A DNA stretch of 64,000 bases from an uncultured Ignavibacteria bacterium (GTDB taxonomy: Bacteria; Bacteroidota; Ignavibacteria; Tepidaquicellales; OLB5): assembly GCA_937873695.1 (NCBI GenBank), contig CALMYL010000005.1:39014-103013 (forward strand). Reading direction: 5' to 3'. Each line of letters begins with the position of its first letter. Position 1 is the first letter of the stretch. Positions 17,457-27,299 of the stretch are shown piece by piece. The notes beneath the pieces were generated by a model. That model searched no databases and was not told the DNA's origin. It saw only the letters and a list, made by a program, of their open reading frames with translations. Both the position numbers and the translations under genes were made by a program.

Positions 17457-17930
17457 ATGCAGGATATTAACGGTATAACACTAAAAAGGTATGCAGAACT
17501 TATCTGCGCAACAACAGATACCGTAACTGAAGAAGAATTCTGGCAGGCAATTGAAAAGGAAGGAATTTCAAGGGATGCCTGGCAGCCGGTAAAAGACGGT
17601 TGGAACGCAGAACTTTTTAAACCGGAAAACTACCTGACTCTGCAGCAGGAATACAACAACGCACTGGAGGAGGCAGTAGAAAAAAAGAATAGTGGTAACC
17701 CGCCCTGCTCACTGGAAACATTCGCTGAGCTGAATGCGCAGTTCTACTATCGTAAGGATCCCGAAAACAACAACGAAGTAATGGAGTACTCAAAAGTTCT
17801 GGCAAGCAATAATATTGCTCCTCTAAAATGGACTGAATATTCAGCATACTGGGCTCCCAAAACTGCAAGAGAAGAATATTCACAGAAATATTATGACCTG
17901 CTGAACACTGCTTCAGCTAAATATATGTAA
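17457..17930 (+). CDS. Protein with two DUF6620-like domains
   Basis: 157 residues. Residues 1-75 repeat the domain of the upstream small gene (INGITLKRYAELI, GISRDAWQPVKDGW). Residues 80-157 hold a second, more divergent copy (SLETFAELNAQFYY, NIAPLKWTEYSAYWAPK). So three copies of one domain occur in 0.8 kb, best explained by tandem duplication. Ribosome site AAGGAAA is 9-10 bases before the ATG. A terminator at 17994-18022 ends the unit. Confidence 0.65.
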   Translation: MQDINGITLKRYAELICATTDTVTEEEFWQAIEKEGISRDAWQPVKDGWNAELFKPENYLTLQQEYNNALEEAVEKKNSGNPPCSLETFAELNAQFYYRKDPENNNEVMEYSKVLASNNIAPLKWTEYSAYWAPKTAREEYSQKYYDLLNTASAKYM

Positions 17931-17993
17931 ATTTTGCAAGTTTATAAAAAGTATATAATCTGCTTGATTATATTATCATAAACTCCCCCCAAT

Positions 17994-18022
17994 AAGCCGT
18001 AATTTTTTTACGGCTTTTTTAT
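17994..18022 (+). terminator. Rho-independent terminator
   Basis: AAGCCGTAA/TTACGGCTT stem with a T-rich loop and a run of T after it, 63 bp downstream of the DUF6620-like gene. Confidence 0.9.
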
Positions 18023-18093
18023 TATTCCAACTAAACCTACCGGCCCGTAAAGTCATCAAATATATAACAAATAAACACTATAATTGATAAATC

Positions 18094-18987
18094 ATGAAAT
18101 TATCAGCATTTTTAACAATTAGCCTTCTAACTTTTTTACTTATGGGAAAACTAACACTGGCCGATGATGCCAGGCTTTTATTTGAAAAGACAATTTCCAC
18201 GGAGTCCGGCAAAGAGCTTATAACAAGCCTTGTTGCGGGAGGGATTGAAATATCAACATGGGATAAGAATGAAGTAAATGTAAAAGTCTACGGTAATGAT
18301 GAGGCAGAAGAGAAGATCATTTTTACAGCTGAACAGACTTCAACCGGAGTAAAAGTTGAAGGGAAACAGAAAGACCAGAAGAACGTCAGAAATCTGACAA
18401 TAAGAGTAGAAATAGTTGTACCAAAGAGCTATGATCTGAAATTATACAGTTCAGGCGGAAATCTATCAGTAAAAGATATCACAGGCAAAATTGAAACGAA
18501 TACATCCGGCGGTAATATTAAAATTGATAATACTGCAGGTAACCTGGAAGCATACACAGCCGGCGGCAATGTTTCAATTTCAATATCATCAGGGGATATA
18601 AAAGTATCTACATCAGGCGGCAAGATTACGGTGGATGATTTCAACGGAAACGTGGATGTATCTACTGCCGGCGGAGATATTGTGCTTGAAGGAAAGAACG
18701 GCAAAATAGACGCTTCTACCGCAGGCGGCAGCATCAAGCTTGATTACACCGGAAAAAATATGGGAATTGATATGAGCACACTTGGCGGCAATATTACAGC
18801 TTCGCTGCCCGGTGATTTTGATGCAGATGCAGATATTGGCACACTTGCCGGAAAGATAACCTGCGATTTCGCGAAAGTACAGAAAGATAATCATGTTTCA
18901 TCGTATGTCAGGGCTAAGTTCAATAATGGAGGCGAAACATTCAAGTGCACAACCTCAGCGGGTAATATTACAGTAACTAAAAAATAG
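18094..18987 (+). CDS. Secreted DUF4097-family beta-repeat protein (putative adhesin-like)
   Basis: 297 residues with a signal peptide (residues 1-23). Residues 115-230 are a regular beta-solenoid built of repeats near 20 residues, each with a SGGN/TAGGN-type turn: SSGGNLSVKDITGKIETNTS, TSGGNIKIDNTAGNLEAYTA, TSGGKITVDDFNGNVDVSTA. This is the hallmark of DUF4097, where repeated GG turns stack. Members are exported, often with a sensor or anti-sigma function suggested nearby, but no such partner is seen here. Single gene with its own terminator at 19022-19053. Confidence 0.85.
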   Translation: MKLSAFLTISLLTFLLMGKLTLADDARLLFEKTISTESGKELITSLVAGGIEISTWDKNEVNVKVYGNDEAEEKIIFTAEQTSTGVKVEGKQKDQKNVRNLTIRVEIVVPKSYDLKLYSSGGNLSVKDITGKIETNTSGGNIKIDNTAGNLEAYTAGGNVSISISSGDIKVSTSGGKITVDDFNGNVDVSTAGGDIVLEGKNGKIDASTAGGSIKLDYTGKNMGIDMSTLGGNITASLPGDFDADADIGTLAGKITCDFAKVQKDNHVSSYVRAKFNNGGETFKCTTSAGNITVTKK

Positions 18988-19021
18988 CTTCACCTGCAGC
19001 AATACAGAAATATTTTCATTC

Positions 19022-19053
19022 AACCCGGCATATTAAAACAGCCGGGTTTTTTG
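19022..19053 (+). terminator. Rho-independent terminator
   Basis: AACCCGGC/GCCGGGTT 8-bp stem, 11-base loop, T-run. Confidence 0.9.
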
Positions 19054-19151
19054 TGTTAAAATTTTTGCTGAAACAAATAAGCCGGTTTTTTCCTTTAAAC
19101 TAATATATTGTTACATTGTTTACTAAAACAATTTACCATAATTTGCCTGAA

Positions 19152-20414
19152 TTGAAGAGATTTTTAGCAATAATACTCATATTTTTCGCTTCTTCAGTTT
19201 TTGCACAGCAAAAACTGCTTATCCCTATGGATGTTAATTCACAAACAGACCACCTGCGCGCCTATGGTATCGCGTACAGGCATTTGCTGGGCGGAAAGGA
19301 ACTTGACTGGCTTCTGAACTACAGGGGCGGCTCTTTTATGTTCGATTATGCCTCTGAACTTGCCGCAGAGTGTACTGCAAAAGGAGTAAGTTATGAATTG
19401 CTGTCAGGTACGCAGGCCGCGCAGATCTATGCCGAGGTTCAGAATGAAAGCAACAACATGGATGTTGTGAGGCTGGAAAAAGTGGCTAAGATCGCCGTAT
19501 ACGTTCCTCCTAATGCCCTGCCTTGGGATGATGCCGTTCAGCTTGCGCTGGATTATGTTGAGATTCCATATGATAAAGTTTGGGACGAAGAAGTACTTAA
19601 CGGTAAACTGAAAGAATACGACTGGATACACCTGCACCATGAAGATTTTACCGGGCAGTACGGAAAATTTTTCGCTGCATTCGGTTCTTCTGCCTGGTAT
19701 ATGACGCAAAAGCAAACCAACGAAGATATGGCAAAAAAACTTGGGTTTGCGAAAGTATCACAGCTTAAACTTGCCGTGGTCAAGAAGTTAAGGGAGTATG
19801 TTTCTGGAGGCGGGTTCCTGTTCACAATGTGCTCAGGTACTACAACCCCTGATATTGCACTTGCATCGCAATACACTGATATTTGCGATGTGATGTATGA
19901 CGGAGACCCCATTGATCCCAATGCGAACAGCAAGCTTGATTATTCCGAATGTATGGTATTCCAGAATTTCCAGATCCAGCTTAATCCATACGTGTATGAG
20001 TATTCTGATATTGATATCACAGACGCTGAATTGATGGCAGGCCAGTATAATGACTACTTCACACTCTTCGATTTTTCGGCTAAGATTGACCCTGTACCTA
20101 CGATGCTTATTCAGTGCCACACCGCCGCAATAAAGGGGTACCTGGGGCAGGAATCAGGTTTCAGGGAAGAACTCATCAAACCTAACATGACAATTCTTGC
20201 GAAAAATGACGGCACCAATTGGGTAAGATATGTTCACGGAAATTTCGGTAGAGGCACATTTACATTATATGGGGGCCATGACCCCGAAGATTATCAGCAT
20301 GCTGTTGGCGATCCTAAAACAGATCTTGCTGAACATAAAAACTCTCCGGGCTACAGGCTGATATTGAATAATGTTCTTTTTCCAGCTGCCAAAAAGAAAA
20401 AATTAAAGACTTAA
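19152..20414 (+). CDS. Secreted conserved protein (often auto-labelled asparagine synthetase B)
   Basis: 420 residues from the TTG at 19152, which gives a compact signal peptide (MKRFLAIILIFFASSVFAQ); another TTG at 19116 would add 12 residues. No ATG precedes the signal peptide. The mature protein has conserved blocks LIPMDVNSQTDHLRAYGIAY, LDWLLNYRGGSFM, IHLHHEDFTGQYGKF, FTMCSGTTTP and YVHGNFGRGTFTLYGGHDPE. From memory, homologues in Bacteroidetes/Chlorobi are automatically labelled asparagine synthetase B, but I see neither the N-terminal glutaminase cysteine nor an ATP-pyrophosphatase loop. The TMCSG and GGHDPE blocks could suggest a class I glutamine amidotransferase-like fold; this is inference. 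Function unknown. Confidence 0.7.
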   Translation: MKRFLAIILIFFASSVFAQQKLLIPMDVNSQTDHLRAYGIAYRHLLGGKELDWLLNYRGGSFMFDYASELAAECTAKGVSYELLSGTQAAQIYAEVQNESNNMDVVRLEKVAKIAVYVPPNALPWDDAVQLALDYVEIPYDKVWDEEVLNGKLKEYDWIHLHHEDFTGQYGKFFAAFGSSAWYMTQKQTNEDMAKKLGFAKVSQLKLAVVKKLREYVSGGGFLFTMCSGTTTPDIALASQYTDICDVMYDGDPIDPNANSKLDYSECMVFQNFQIQLNPYVYEYSDIDITDAELMAGQYNDYFTLFDFSAKIDPVPTMLIQCHTAAIKGYLGQESGFREELIKPNMTILAKNDGTNWVRYVHGNFGRGTFTLYGGHDPEDYQHAVGDPKTDLAEHKNSPGYRLILNNVLFPAAKKKKLKT

Positions 20415-20449
20415 CAGCATAGCTTTATCACTTTAAGCTTTAATTTGTT

Positions 20450-20484
20450 ATTCCCAAACAGGTCCGGAGTGGCGGATTGGGAAT
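20450..20484. repeat. Nested inverted repeat
   Basis: ATTCCCAA (20450-20457) pairs with TTGGGAAT (20477-20484); inside, TCCG pairs with CGGA directly beside the outer stem. No T-run follows. Confidence 0.4.
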
Positions 20485-20530
20485 CAAGGATATAAATGGA
20501 ATTGAAAATTATTCACAATATGTAATAAAA

Positions 20531-20553
20531 AAAGCAGAGTATAACTCTGCTTT
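20531..20553. terminator. Bidirectional terminator
   Basis: 10-bp stem AAAGCAGAGT/ACTCTGCTTT with a 3-base loop, A-rich before and T-rich after, placed between the convergent gene ends at 20414 and 20577. Confidence 0.88.
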
Positions 20554-20576
20554 TTCATTTATGAAAATGAACTCAT

Positions 20577-21046
20577 TTACTTCAATTCCTTGATGCCGTT
20601 TTTATGTTTTTTACCTTTGTGCTTTTTGCCTTTGTGTTTTTCTTTCATTTCCTTTTTATGGGTTTCCCATAATTTTTGCTGGTCAGCATTAAGCACAGAG
20701 TTGATCTGAGTTTTGCCTGATTCACGTATTGCTTTCATCTTTTCTTTCCTGGCGGTTTTGTCCTGATCGTTTTTTGTAGATTCCATACGGTTTTAATTTC
20801 ATTAGCCTGTGAAAGCATTATATCGTATACCTGCTTATGCTGATCTTCGGTAAGCGAGAGCTTTTCCTTCATCTTGTCAGCTCTTTTTTGAGCGCGTTCT
20901 TCGGGAGTCTTGCGCTGTTTCTTTTCTCCATTATCCTGCTGACTGTATGTGTTACTTATAGAAAACAATATTGCGGCTAAGAGTATCAATAAGCTTAACA
21001 AGTTAAACTTAGCAATACCTCTGTTTAAATTTTCCGGTTTGTTCAT
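20577..21046 (-). pseudogene. Frameshifted LTxxQ-type periplasmic protein
   Basis: Two overlapping frames together make one typical small periplasmic helical protein. The 5' frame (from 21046) has a signal peptide, a basic linker (KTPEERAQKRADKMKE) and LSLTEDQHKQVYDIMLSQAN. The 3' frame (to 20577) continues with NDQDKTARKEKMKAIRESGK, LNADQQKLWE and a Lys/His-rich tail. Both halves hold an LTxxQ/LNADQQ motif as in Spy/CpxP-like or DUF4890-like proteins. The switch falls within about 20780-20790 and is repaired by adding one base. Either a real inactivating deletion, an assembly error in an A-rich stretch, or, less likely, recoding. Confidence 0.72.
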
Positions 21047-21169
21047 TTATTTTAAATTTTAATTAATGAAAAAGTGACTTTACATGTCTCTTGAATAATA
21101 AGACAAATAAAATCACTAAAAAGTTTAAGCAAATGCCCGCATTTACAATCATTTACATATGTAACAGCG

Positions 21170-24010
21170 TTAGTCTCTGTAACAGATCGATTTATAGGGA
21201 CAATATTTACAATGTTCTACATCTGTTGTTTGTGTAAATGGTGTAGTTTTATCAAATATTTTTTTTAACAGCATTTTCAAATTATCTTCAAAAAGTTTAA
21301 TCTTTTCTGCTGAGATTGGTTCTTCTTCAAACCAGAAAACCCCGCCCGTAATTCTTTTTAGAGGGTAGATTCCAACAATCAGATTAGATCTTTTGTTTGC
21401 GTTAAGGTATAGCGAAGCATAAAATAACTGCTGAAAGTTCTCCTTAAGTTTGATATCGGAAAAAACTCTCGCAATATGATCCTCATCAGTAACTTTCGAA
21501 GATTGTTTTGCGTTATCAACAGTCCCGGTTTTGTAATCAATGATCCTGGTTATGCCGTCTTTTATTTCAACTCTGTCCAGTCTTCCGTAAAGTGTAATTT
21601 CAGTAACTTCGCCATCTATATTCAGTTTTACTGTTCTTTCAGCAGCGTTTTCAAGCTCTGTTATCCCGAATGGAGTTTCGGTTCTGTCATTATTGAGCAC
21701 ACTGCCAGCAAGTTTCTTTATAACGCTTTTATACAGAAGGTTTTTCCCCTGTTTTATCTTCGCGAATTCCCTGTACTCTTTAAGTTCATCGCAGGCTTTC
21801 TGCCATAACTCATCATAACTGCCGTTCAGGTATGCCAGCTTGCTGTCTATCACTTCTTCAGTAACTTCCATGCCAATATGATCCCTGTAAAGAATATCCA
21901 TCAACTGGTGAAAAATATTGCCAAATGCGGCAGCAGAAAAGTATTCTTCAACTTCTTCCTCTTCATTAAGTCCGGCAGCTTTTTTAAAGTAGAATTGCAG
22001 CGGGCAGTTTATGTAAGCGCTTAGTGTTGTGGCTGAATACTGTTTCTGATCTTTCAGAAGGCTCAGTACCTTTGGCGACTTTTCGATCGTAATCTCTTTC
22101 CTTTCCGGAAGTTCAATATCACCCTGCAGCAGCAGATTTTCAGTTTTTATATTCGTGTTCTTAACGGCGAGCTCGTTTTCTATCTGCATTAAAAACCTGC
22201 TCTTCTCACCCGCTGAAATAACCCCGGTTTCAGTATTATAAAGCAGGGTTACATTCTTTGCTTTCTGCAAAAGCCTGTAGAAGTAATACGCGTAATCCGC
22301 TTCTGTATCTTCGCTTACGGGCAGCCTGAAAGCTCTCCTCAATGCAAATGGTATGAATGAACTGCTGTTCGTTTCAGCGGGAAGAATGCCTTCATTCACC
22401 GAAAGTATAAACACATTATCAAAATCAATTGACCTGGTTTCGAGCATGCCCATTATCTGAATTCCTTCAAGGGGTTCCCCCGAAAACGGGATCTTCATCC
22501 TGCCGGAATTTTGGATAAGGATATTCCAGAAAGTCTCACTTTCAATTTCAGCGGTATATTTGTTTAATATGTCTTTTAGGCGGTTCATTTCAGTTGAAGC
22601 TCTGTTCAGGAATTCCATTTCGTAAATATTACCGTGAGGGCTGTTAGAAACTGTCTTATACAGATTTACAATTATCCTGTTCAGGTATTCAAAAGATTCA
22701 CCCGCTGAATCTGCCGGTACAAAAATAGAATTAATGATATCAATTGTATCAGAAAAGAAAGTACCCGGAAAACCGGCTGAGGCGTAAATGACATTTCTTC
22801 TGTTGATTGAATTTATGGCTGATCTGATCATTTCCGGGGCAGTTTCCCTGATATATGGATGCAGCAGCACCCCTATAATATCCCTGTGGTAAAATTCCTT
22901 TGAACTGCCTTCTCCCCTGCTGTTCAGATTCAGATCCCTCAACAATTCAAACAGACTGAACAGAAGAGAATTCTTAAATGAATACCCCATTGTAATATTA
23001 ATGGCGGAAATACTTCCCGGGATCGATCTTAAAACCGGCATTAACAGACTATCATCCGGCAAAATTATTGCGGTTTTGGCTGATGTATCTTGCTTAAGTT
23101 TTTCGAGTTCACTGCCCAATACTTTCGCCTGTGAGACTTCCAGGGGCGAGCCGATCATTTTGATGTTAATTGCGGATTCCGCAAGGGAATTTCCGATCCA
23201 GTTTGGTTCACTAATCTCCAGGTTTACAAAATTTTCTCGCAGAAATTTGCCGGATTCCTGGAGTTTATCGTCAATGTAATATTTATCTGCGTCCCAGTAT
23301 ATTTCTGCACTGCCATTTGCAAGCAATCCTTTAATAATTCCCTCTTCACATCTGTTAAGCTGATTGAAGCCGGCGAAAATGATCTTCTTATATCCTGTTA
23401 CGTACTGTTTCATCTGAACTTTTTCATACAACTGCCTGTAAGCCATTCCTTCATAACAAATATTCAGGCCAAGAAGCCGCTCTCTGAACTTATGATAAAC
23501 TTTTCCCAGTATTTCCCATGTTTTGATGAATTCATCCTGCAGTCCGGTGATATCCCTTTCAGAAAAACTGTTCCAGAACCTGTAAAACTCATCAAGATCC
23601 GCAACGTTATACTCAAAGTCTTCTTCTACTTTCTTATGTTCTCTTAATATCCTGAAAAGGTAGTTTGCATCAGCCAGATTTTTATCAATTTCATCAAAGT
23701 CACGAAGTATAATTTCACCCCAGGGATAAAATTTATCAAAGGTGACCTCTTCAGCAAACTCTTTGTAAACTTCATAAAGCTCAAATATCAGTGTCAGGTC
23801 ATCTGCAATCAATTGATCTGAGTTTTCCCTGATATACTCACTAATTCCGTATGTAACCGGGGCCCACACAGGCGTATTGATCTTCTCAGAGAGGTACTTC
23901 TTAAAATAAAGACCTGCCCTGCGAGAAGGAAACACTATCTGCAGTTCGGAAATATCGCTTCCGTGTTTATTTAAAAGCTCACCGGCTAATTTATCCAGAA
24001 AATGACTCAA
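21170..24010 (-). CDS. addB: AddB-like PD-(D/E)XK nuclease / inactivated helicase subunit
   Basis: 946 residues. The N-terminus (LQIVFPSRRAGLYFKKYLSE) is the degenerate helicase domain of AddB-type proteins and lacks a Walker A motif. The C-terminal nuclease domain shows GRLDRVEIKDGITRIIDYKT, giving the D and DxK catalytic residues near 830-850, followed by FQQLFYASLYLN. Cysteines in YINCPLQFYFKKA and in CKYCPYKSIC at the end match the four-Cys iron-sulfur staple of AddB nucleases. Role: with AddA, end resection of double-strand breaks for recombination. The gene follows the AddA-like gene after 32 bp; the usual bacterial order is the reverse. Confidence 0.88.
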   Translation of the reverse strand: MSHFLDKLAGELLNKHGSDISELQIVFPSRRAGLYFKKYLSEKINTPVWAPVTYGISEYIRENSDQLIADDLTLIFELYEVYKEFAEEVTFDKFYPWGEIILRDFDEIDKNLADANYLFRILREHKKVEEDFEYNVADLDEFYRFWNSFSERDITGLQDEFIKTWEILGKVYHKFRERLLGLNICYEGMAYRQLYEKVQMKQYVTGYKKIIFAGFNQLNRCEEGIIKGLLANGSAEIYWDADKYYIDDKLQESGKFLRENFVNLEISEPNWIGNSLAESAINIKMIGSPLEVSQAKVLGSELEKLKQDTSAKTAIILPDDSLLMPVLRSIPGSISAINITMGYSFKNSLLFSLFELLRDLNLNSRGEGSSKEFYHRDIIGVLLHPYIRETAPEMIRSAINSINRRNVIYASAGFPGTFFSDTIDIINSIFVPADSAGESFEYLNRIIVNLYKTVSNSPHGNIYEMEFLNRASTEMNRLKDILNKYTAEIESETFWNILIQNSGRMKIPFSGEPLEGIQIMGMLETRSIDFDNVFILSVNEGILPAETNSSSFIPFALRRAFRLPVSEDTEADYAYYFYRLLQKAKNVTLLYNTETGVISAGEKSRFLMQIENELAVKNTNIKTENLLLQGDIELPERKEITIEKSPKVLSLLKDQKQYSATTLSAYINCPLQFYFKKAAGLNEEEEVEEYFSAAAFGNIFHQLMDILYRDHIGMEVTEEVIDSKLAYLNGSYDELWQKACDELKEYREFAKIKQGKNLLYKSVIKKLAGSVLNNDRTETPFGITELENAAERTVKLNIDGEVTEITLYGRLDRVEIKDGITRIIDYKTGTVDNAKQSSKVTDEDHIARVFSDIKLKENFQQLFYASLYLNANKRSNLIVGIYPLKRITGGVFWFEEEPISAEKIKLFEDNLKMLLKKIFDKTTPFTQTTDVEHCKYCPYKSICYRD

Positions 24011-24042
24011 TTAATTCTTTCCTATGTTATGTTTTGCGAAGT

Positions 24043-27000
24043 TCATTTTAATGTTTCAATTTTTAGATCATTTATATAGAATAAATTCATTTCAACTTTT
24101 TTAAATCCCATATTTCCAAGTATTCCGCCATACATTTTTATCTGCTCTGCGTGTTCTGATCTTTTTCCGCCTGATTTGTAGTCTACTACAACAGCTTCAT
24201 CGTCATTCAATATTACTTTATCCGGTCTGTAAATACTTCCATCCGGCAGAATGATTTCCCTTTCATTCATTGCGTTTGGCGAATCAAACCATTTTTTTAC
24301 TTTACTGATCCCGAAGATTTTCTGCAGTTCAGCGGCTAATTCAGCTTTCTGTTCTTCGGTGATAATTCCAAGTGACACAAGCTTCTTAGAAGCTCTTTCA
24401 ATTTCGGTATCAGTTGAATTGTTGAGTAGTGACAATGCTTTATGGATAATAATGCCCCGGTTCTTAAGTTGTTTTATCTTTGTCCCGGTTTCTGGCACAT
24501 AATCTTCAAATTCAGGCTTTACTACAATTTTATCAAATATATTTCCTGATACCATCTGAGTTATCTTGTAGCTTTCATAGACATTCTTCCTTTTATTGCT
24601 TCTGCTCTGCTGAGCAGCTGATCCGTATTCATAACGGTGATTCGCTGCGTCGTAACTCTCTGCCAGAATAGGTGAATTTGTGAGAGTTTCGTATATTACT
24701 TTTGCGGCACTGAAAGAATCTTTCCGTTTTCCCGGAACGCCAATGTACAATTTTTCTTCAGCGCGCGTAAATGCAACATACATCAGGTTCAGGTTATCCA
24801 AAAAAGTCAGCACAGATTCTTCATTATAATCCCGGGCAAAATATGTATCCTTAAGGGAGCTCGAGGCTTTCACAAAATATGCCGGCAATGCGTCAAACGG
24901 TTTCCTGTCAGATGATACCCAAATCATATTCCGGTTTGCGCTCAAGCCAAACTCCCAGTTGGCAAATGGTATAAATACTACCGGGGCCTGTAGGCCTTTA
25001 GCCTTGTGAATTGTCATAACCCTGACGGCATCTTCTTCATCAGGCACAATAATCGTATTATCCTGTTTGTTCTCTTCCCACCAGTTAACAAATCCGTATA
25101 CATCACTGTTGTTTTCCAGGGAATATTTCTTCAGTACATCAAGGAATCTGATCAAATAAGTATCTGCGCTATCGTACAGCCCGAAAAGCATTATGAGCTC
25201 TTCTGCCAGATCGTACAGCCTCAGTCCTGATAGTTTCCTGTTAACCAATACCCCCGTACTGCTTTCAAAAAAACCGGCGGGCAAATGCTTTTTGAACAAT
25301 GATGAATCAGTATCATATATAAAGTGATCAGTGAATATTTCGTTCAGTACTGTATCTTCATGTTTTATATAAACCAACAAATTATAGAGAATTTCGGTTT
25401 TGGCAATAAGATCATTATTATCAATTAAATATCTGAAGATGTTCAGCAGCAGCCTGACTTTGGGAGAATTGGTTAACAGAAGTGAATCGCTGGAAACCAC
25501 CTTAAGCCTGGAATCAATTAATGAATGCGCCGCTTCTGCTGCATCAGAATTGTTACGCACCAGGACCATAATATCCTTCTGACAGTACCCGCTCTGCAGC
25601 AGCTGTTTTATATCAGTTATCATCGCCGCAATGGATAGCTCGCGTGATGTCACGCCTGCATCTGTGTCATCGCTGTAGAATTTAATATTAATATAGCCTT
25701 CTTCTGAATTATCAGCAGGCTGCTGACTTATATCCCCGAATGCTTTGGCAATTACTGCAGATTCTTCTTCCGGTGCCTGGCCGCTGCAGATTTCTGAAGC
25801 GGTTTTGAAAAACGCGTTATTAAACTCAACTATACGTTTTTTGCTTCTATAATTCACTTTAAGAGTTTCTTCCCTGATAAATTCATCAAACCCGGCAAGG
25901 TCATTCTTTACTTCCTCCAGAAGAAGTTTCATATTTCCGTTGCGCCAGCGGTAAATGGATTGTTTTACATCACCCACTATCAGCGAGGCGTTATTTTCAC
26001 TGAGTGAATTTTCGATCAAAGGGAAAAAATTCCGCCATTGAAAGGTTGAAGTGTCCTGGAACTCATCTATCAGGAAGTTCTTGTAAAAACTTCCGATCTT
26101 TTCATAGATAAACGGACTGCTGTCTCCGGAGATAACATTCAGCAATATGTTGTTAATGTCAGATATCAGCAGTACATTGTTATCATCACGGTACTTTTTC
26201 AGTTTATCCGTAAGATCGCTGAAAATACCGGTGATATATATAGTCTTTATCAGTTGTGAGGCTGTATTATACTTTAAAAAATTTGAATCGTAATTTTCAA
26301 CTGCCAAGACCAGCAGTTTAAACAATCCTGCTTCTGCGGCTGCCTTTACTGCGGGTTTAGAACTCTTCCCTGTCCATTTATTGATATCTTCCGATGCTTC
26401 TCTTGCCCTTTGTCCCGGCTCAAATTTTCCTTTAACAATATTGTTCAGAAGGTAATTCATAAACCCGTTCTTTTTAAACGGAAAGTCATCTATTGTAAGG
26501 CTGTATTCATCAAGCATTTCAGATGATTTCCCTGCAATGGTCTTCATCGTGCTTTCAAAATCATTTTTTACTGCAAACAGAATCCCAATAAACTCCCTGA
26601 GTTTGGATTTACCGGGAGGGTGCACTTCGCTGCCATGCCTTGTCATATACCTTTCTGAAAATATTTCCCTGGCAAGGTCTTTGATCTTCAGGTCAATCTT
26701 CCAGCCCTTTTCATCATCAATGCTGTAGAATATAAAGTCTTCTAAAAACGCGGTCAATTCGGTGTTAATTCCGCTGTCATCCAGCAGTTTGTCTGTAATT
26801 TTTTCAAGTATTGCCTGCTGGTCAAGCTCAATATTGTAACCAAGCTGAAGCTTCAGCTCCCTTGCAAACGATCTGATAACCTTATGAAAAAAACTATCTA
26901 TAGTTGAAACTGAAAAGTAAGAATATTTGTGCAGTATATTTTTAAGAACAACGGCTGATAAGGTTTCAATATTTCCTTTAACACCGTCATTTTCCAGATT

Positions 27001-27213
27001 TTTCTTAAGCTCAGCCTCCTGCCCCCGGGAAAGTTTTCTAAGAGCGTCAATTATCCGGGATTTCATCTCACCGGCTGATTTATTTGTAAATGTAACCGCT
27101 AGCACATTTTTAAATGCCTCAGGGTCATTTAGTACAAGTTTCAGGTACTCCTTTACTAAAGTATAGGTTTTACCTGAACCCGCCGAGGATCTGTATATTG
27201 AAAATTTACTCAT
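24043..27213 (-). CDS. addA: AddA-like UvrD/Rep helicase-nuclease
   Basis: 1056 residues. All superfamily 1A helicase motifs are visible: Walker A SSAGSGKT (9-16), AVTFTNKSAGEMKSRI (Ia), FLIDEFQDTSTFQWRNF (II), LIVGDVKQSIYRWRNG (III), VNYRSKKRIVEFN (IV), VRVMTIHKAKGLQAPVVF (V) and LMYVAFTRAEEKLYIG (VI). The C-terminus carries a PD-(D/E)XK nuclease core with EREIILPDGSIYRPDKVI and VVDYKSG. Role: ATP-dependent unwinding and degradation of DNA ends with the AddB partner just downstream. It starts 86 bp after the S9 peptidase gene, which may share the transcript. Confidence 0.92.
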   Translation of the reverse strand: MSKFSIYRSSAGSGKTYTLVKEYLKLVLNDPEAFKNVLAVTFTNKSAGEMKSRIIDALRKLSRGQEAELKKNLENDGVKGNIETLSAVVLKNILHKYSYFSVSTIDSFFHKVIRSFARELKLQLGYNIELDQQAILEKITDKLLDDSGINTELTAFLEDFIFYSIDDEKGWKIDLKIKDLAREIFSERYMTRHGSEVHPPGKSKLREFIGILFAVKNDFESTMKTIAGKSSEMLDEYSLTIDDFPFKKNGFMNYLLNNIVKGKFEPGQRAREASEDINKWTGKSSKPAVKAAAEAGLFKLLVLAVENYDSNFLKYNTASQLIKTIYITGIFSDLTDKLKKYRDDNNVLLISDINNILLNVISGDSSPFIYEKIGSFYKNFLIDEFQDTSTFQWRNFFPLIENSLSENNASLIVGDVKQSIYRWRNGNMKLLLEEVKNDLAGFDEFIREETLKVNYRSKKRIVEFNNAFFKTASEICSGQAPEEESAVIAKAFGDISQQPADNSEEGYINIKFYSDDTDAGVTSRELSIAAMITDIKQLLQSGYCQKDIMVLVRNNSDAAEAAHSLIDSRLKVVSSDSLLLTNSPKVRLLLNIFRYLIDNNDLIAKTEILYNLLVYIKHEDTVLNEIFTDHFIYDTDSSLFKKHLPAGFFESSTGVLVNRKLSGLRLYDLAEELIMLFGLYDSADTYLIRFLDVLKKYSLENNSDVYGFVNWWEENKQDNTIIVPDEEDAVRVMTIHKAKGLQAPVVFIPFANWEFGLSANRNMIWVSSDRKPFDALPAYFVKASSSLKDTYFARDYNEESVLTFLDNLNLMYVAFTRAEEKLYIGVPGKRKDSFSAAKVIYETLTNSPILAESYDAANHRYEYGSAAQQSRSNKRKNVYESYKITQMVSGNIFDKIVVKPEFEDYVPETGTKIKQLKNRGIIIHKALSLLNNSTDTEIERASKKLVSLGIITEEQKAELAAELQKIFGISKVKKWFDSPNAMNEREIILPDGSIYRPDKVILNDDEAVVVDYKSGGKRSEHAEQIKMYGGILGNMGFKKVEMNLFYINDLKIETLK

Positions 27214-27299
27214 TCAGTAATGTAAAGATATGAAAATGTATATGCAGAAACTGCGAATAAATAAAATGCGGATGAAATGAAGATCTCCTGATAACAAGA

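Noticed and set aside
18429..18737. Minus-strand frame with regular PP/DV repeats
   Set aside because: It is the complement of the DUF4097 repeats, so the periodicity is inherited from the real gene.
18429..18760. CRISPR-like or tandem DNA repeat in the SGGN region
   Set aside because: The periodicity is at the protein level only; the DNA units differ and there are no spacers.
19152..20414. Asparagine synthetase B function for the secreted conserved protein
   Set aside because: It has a signal peptide and lacks the N-terminal glutaminase cysteine and ATP-binding loop of AsnB, so I do not assert the function.
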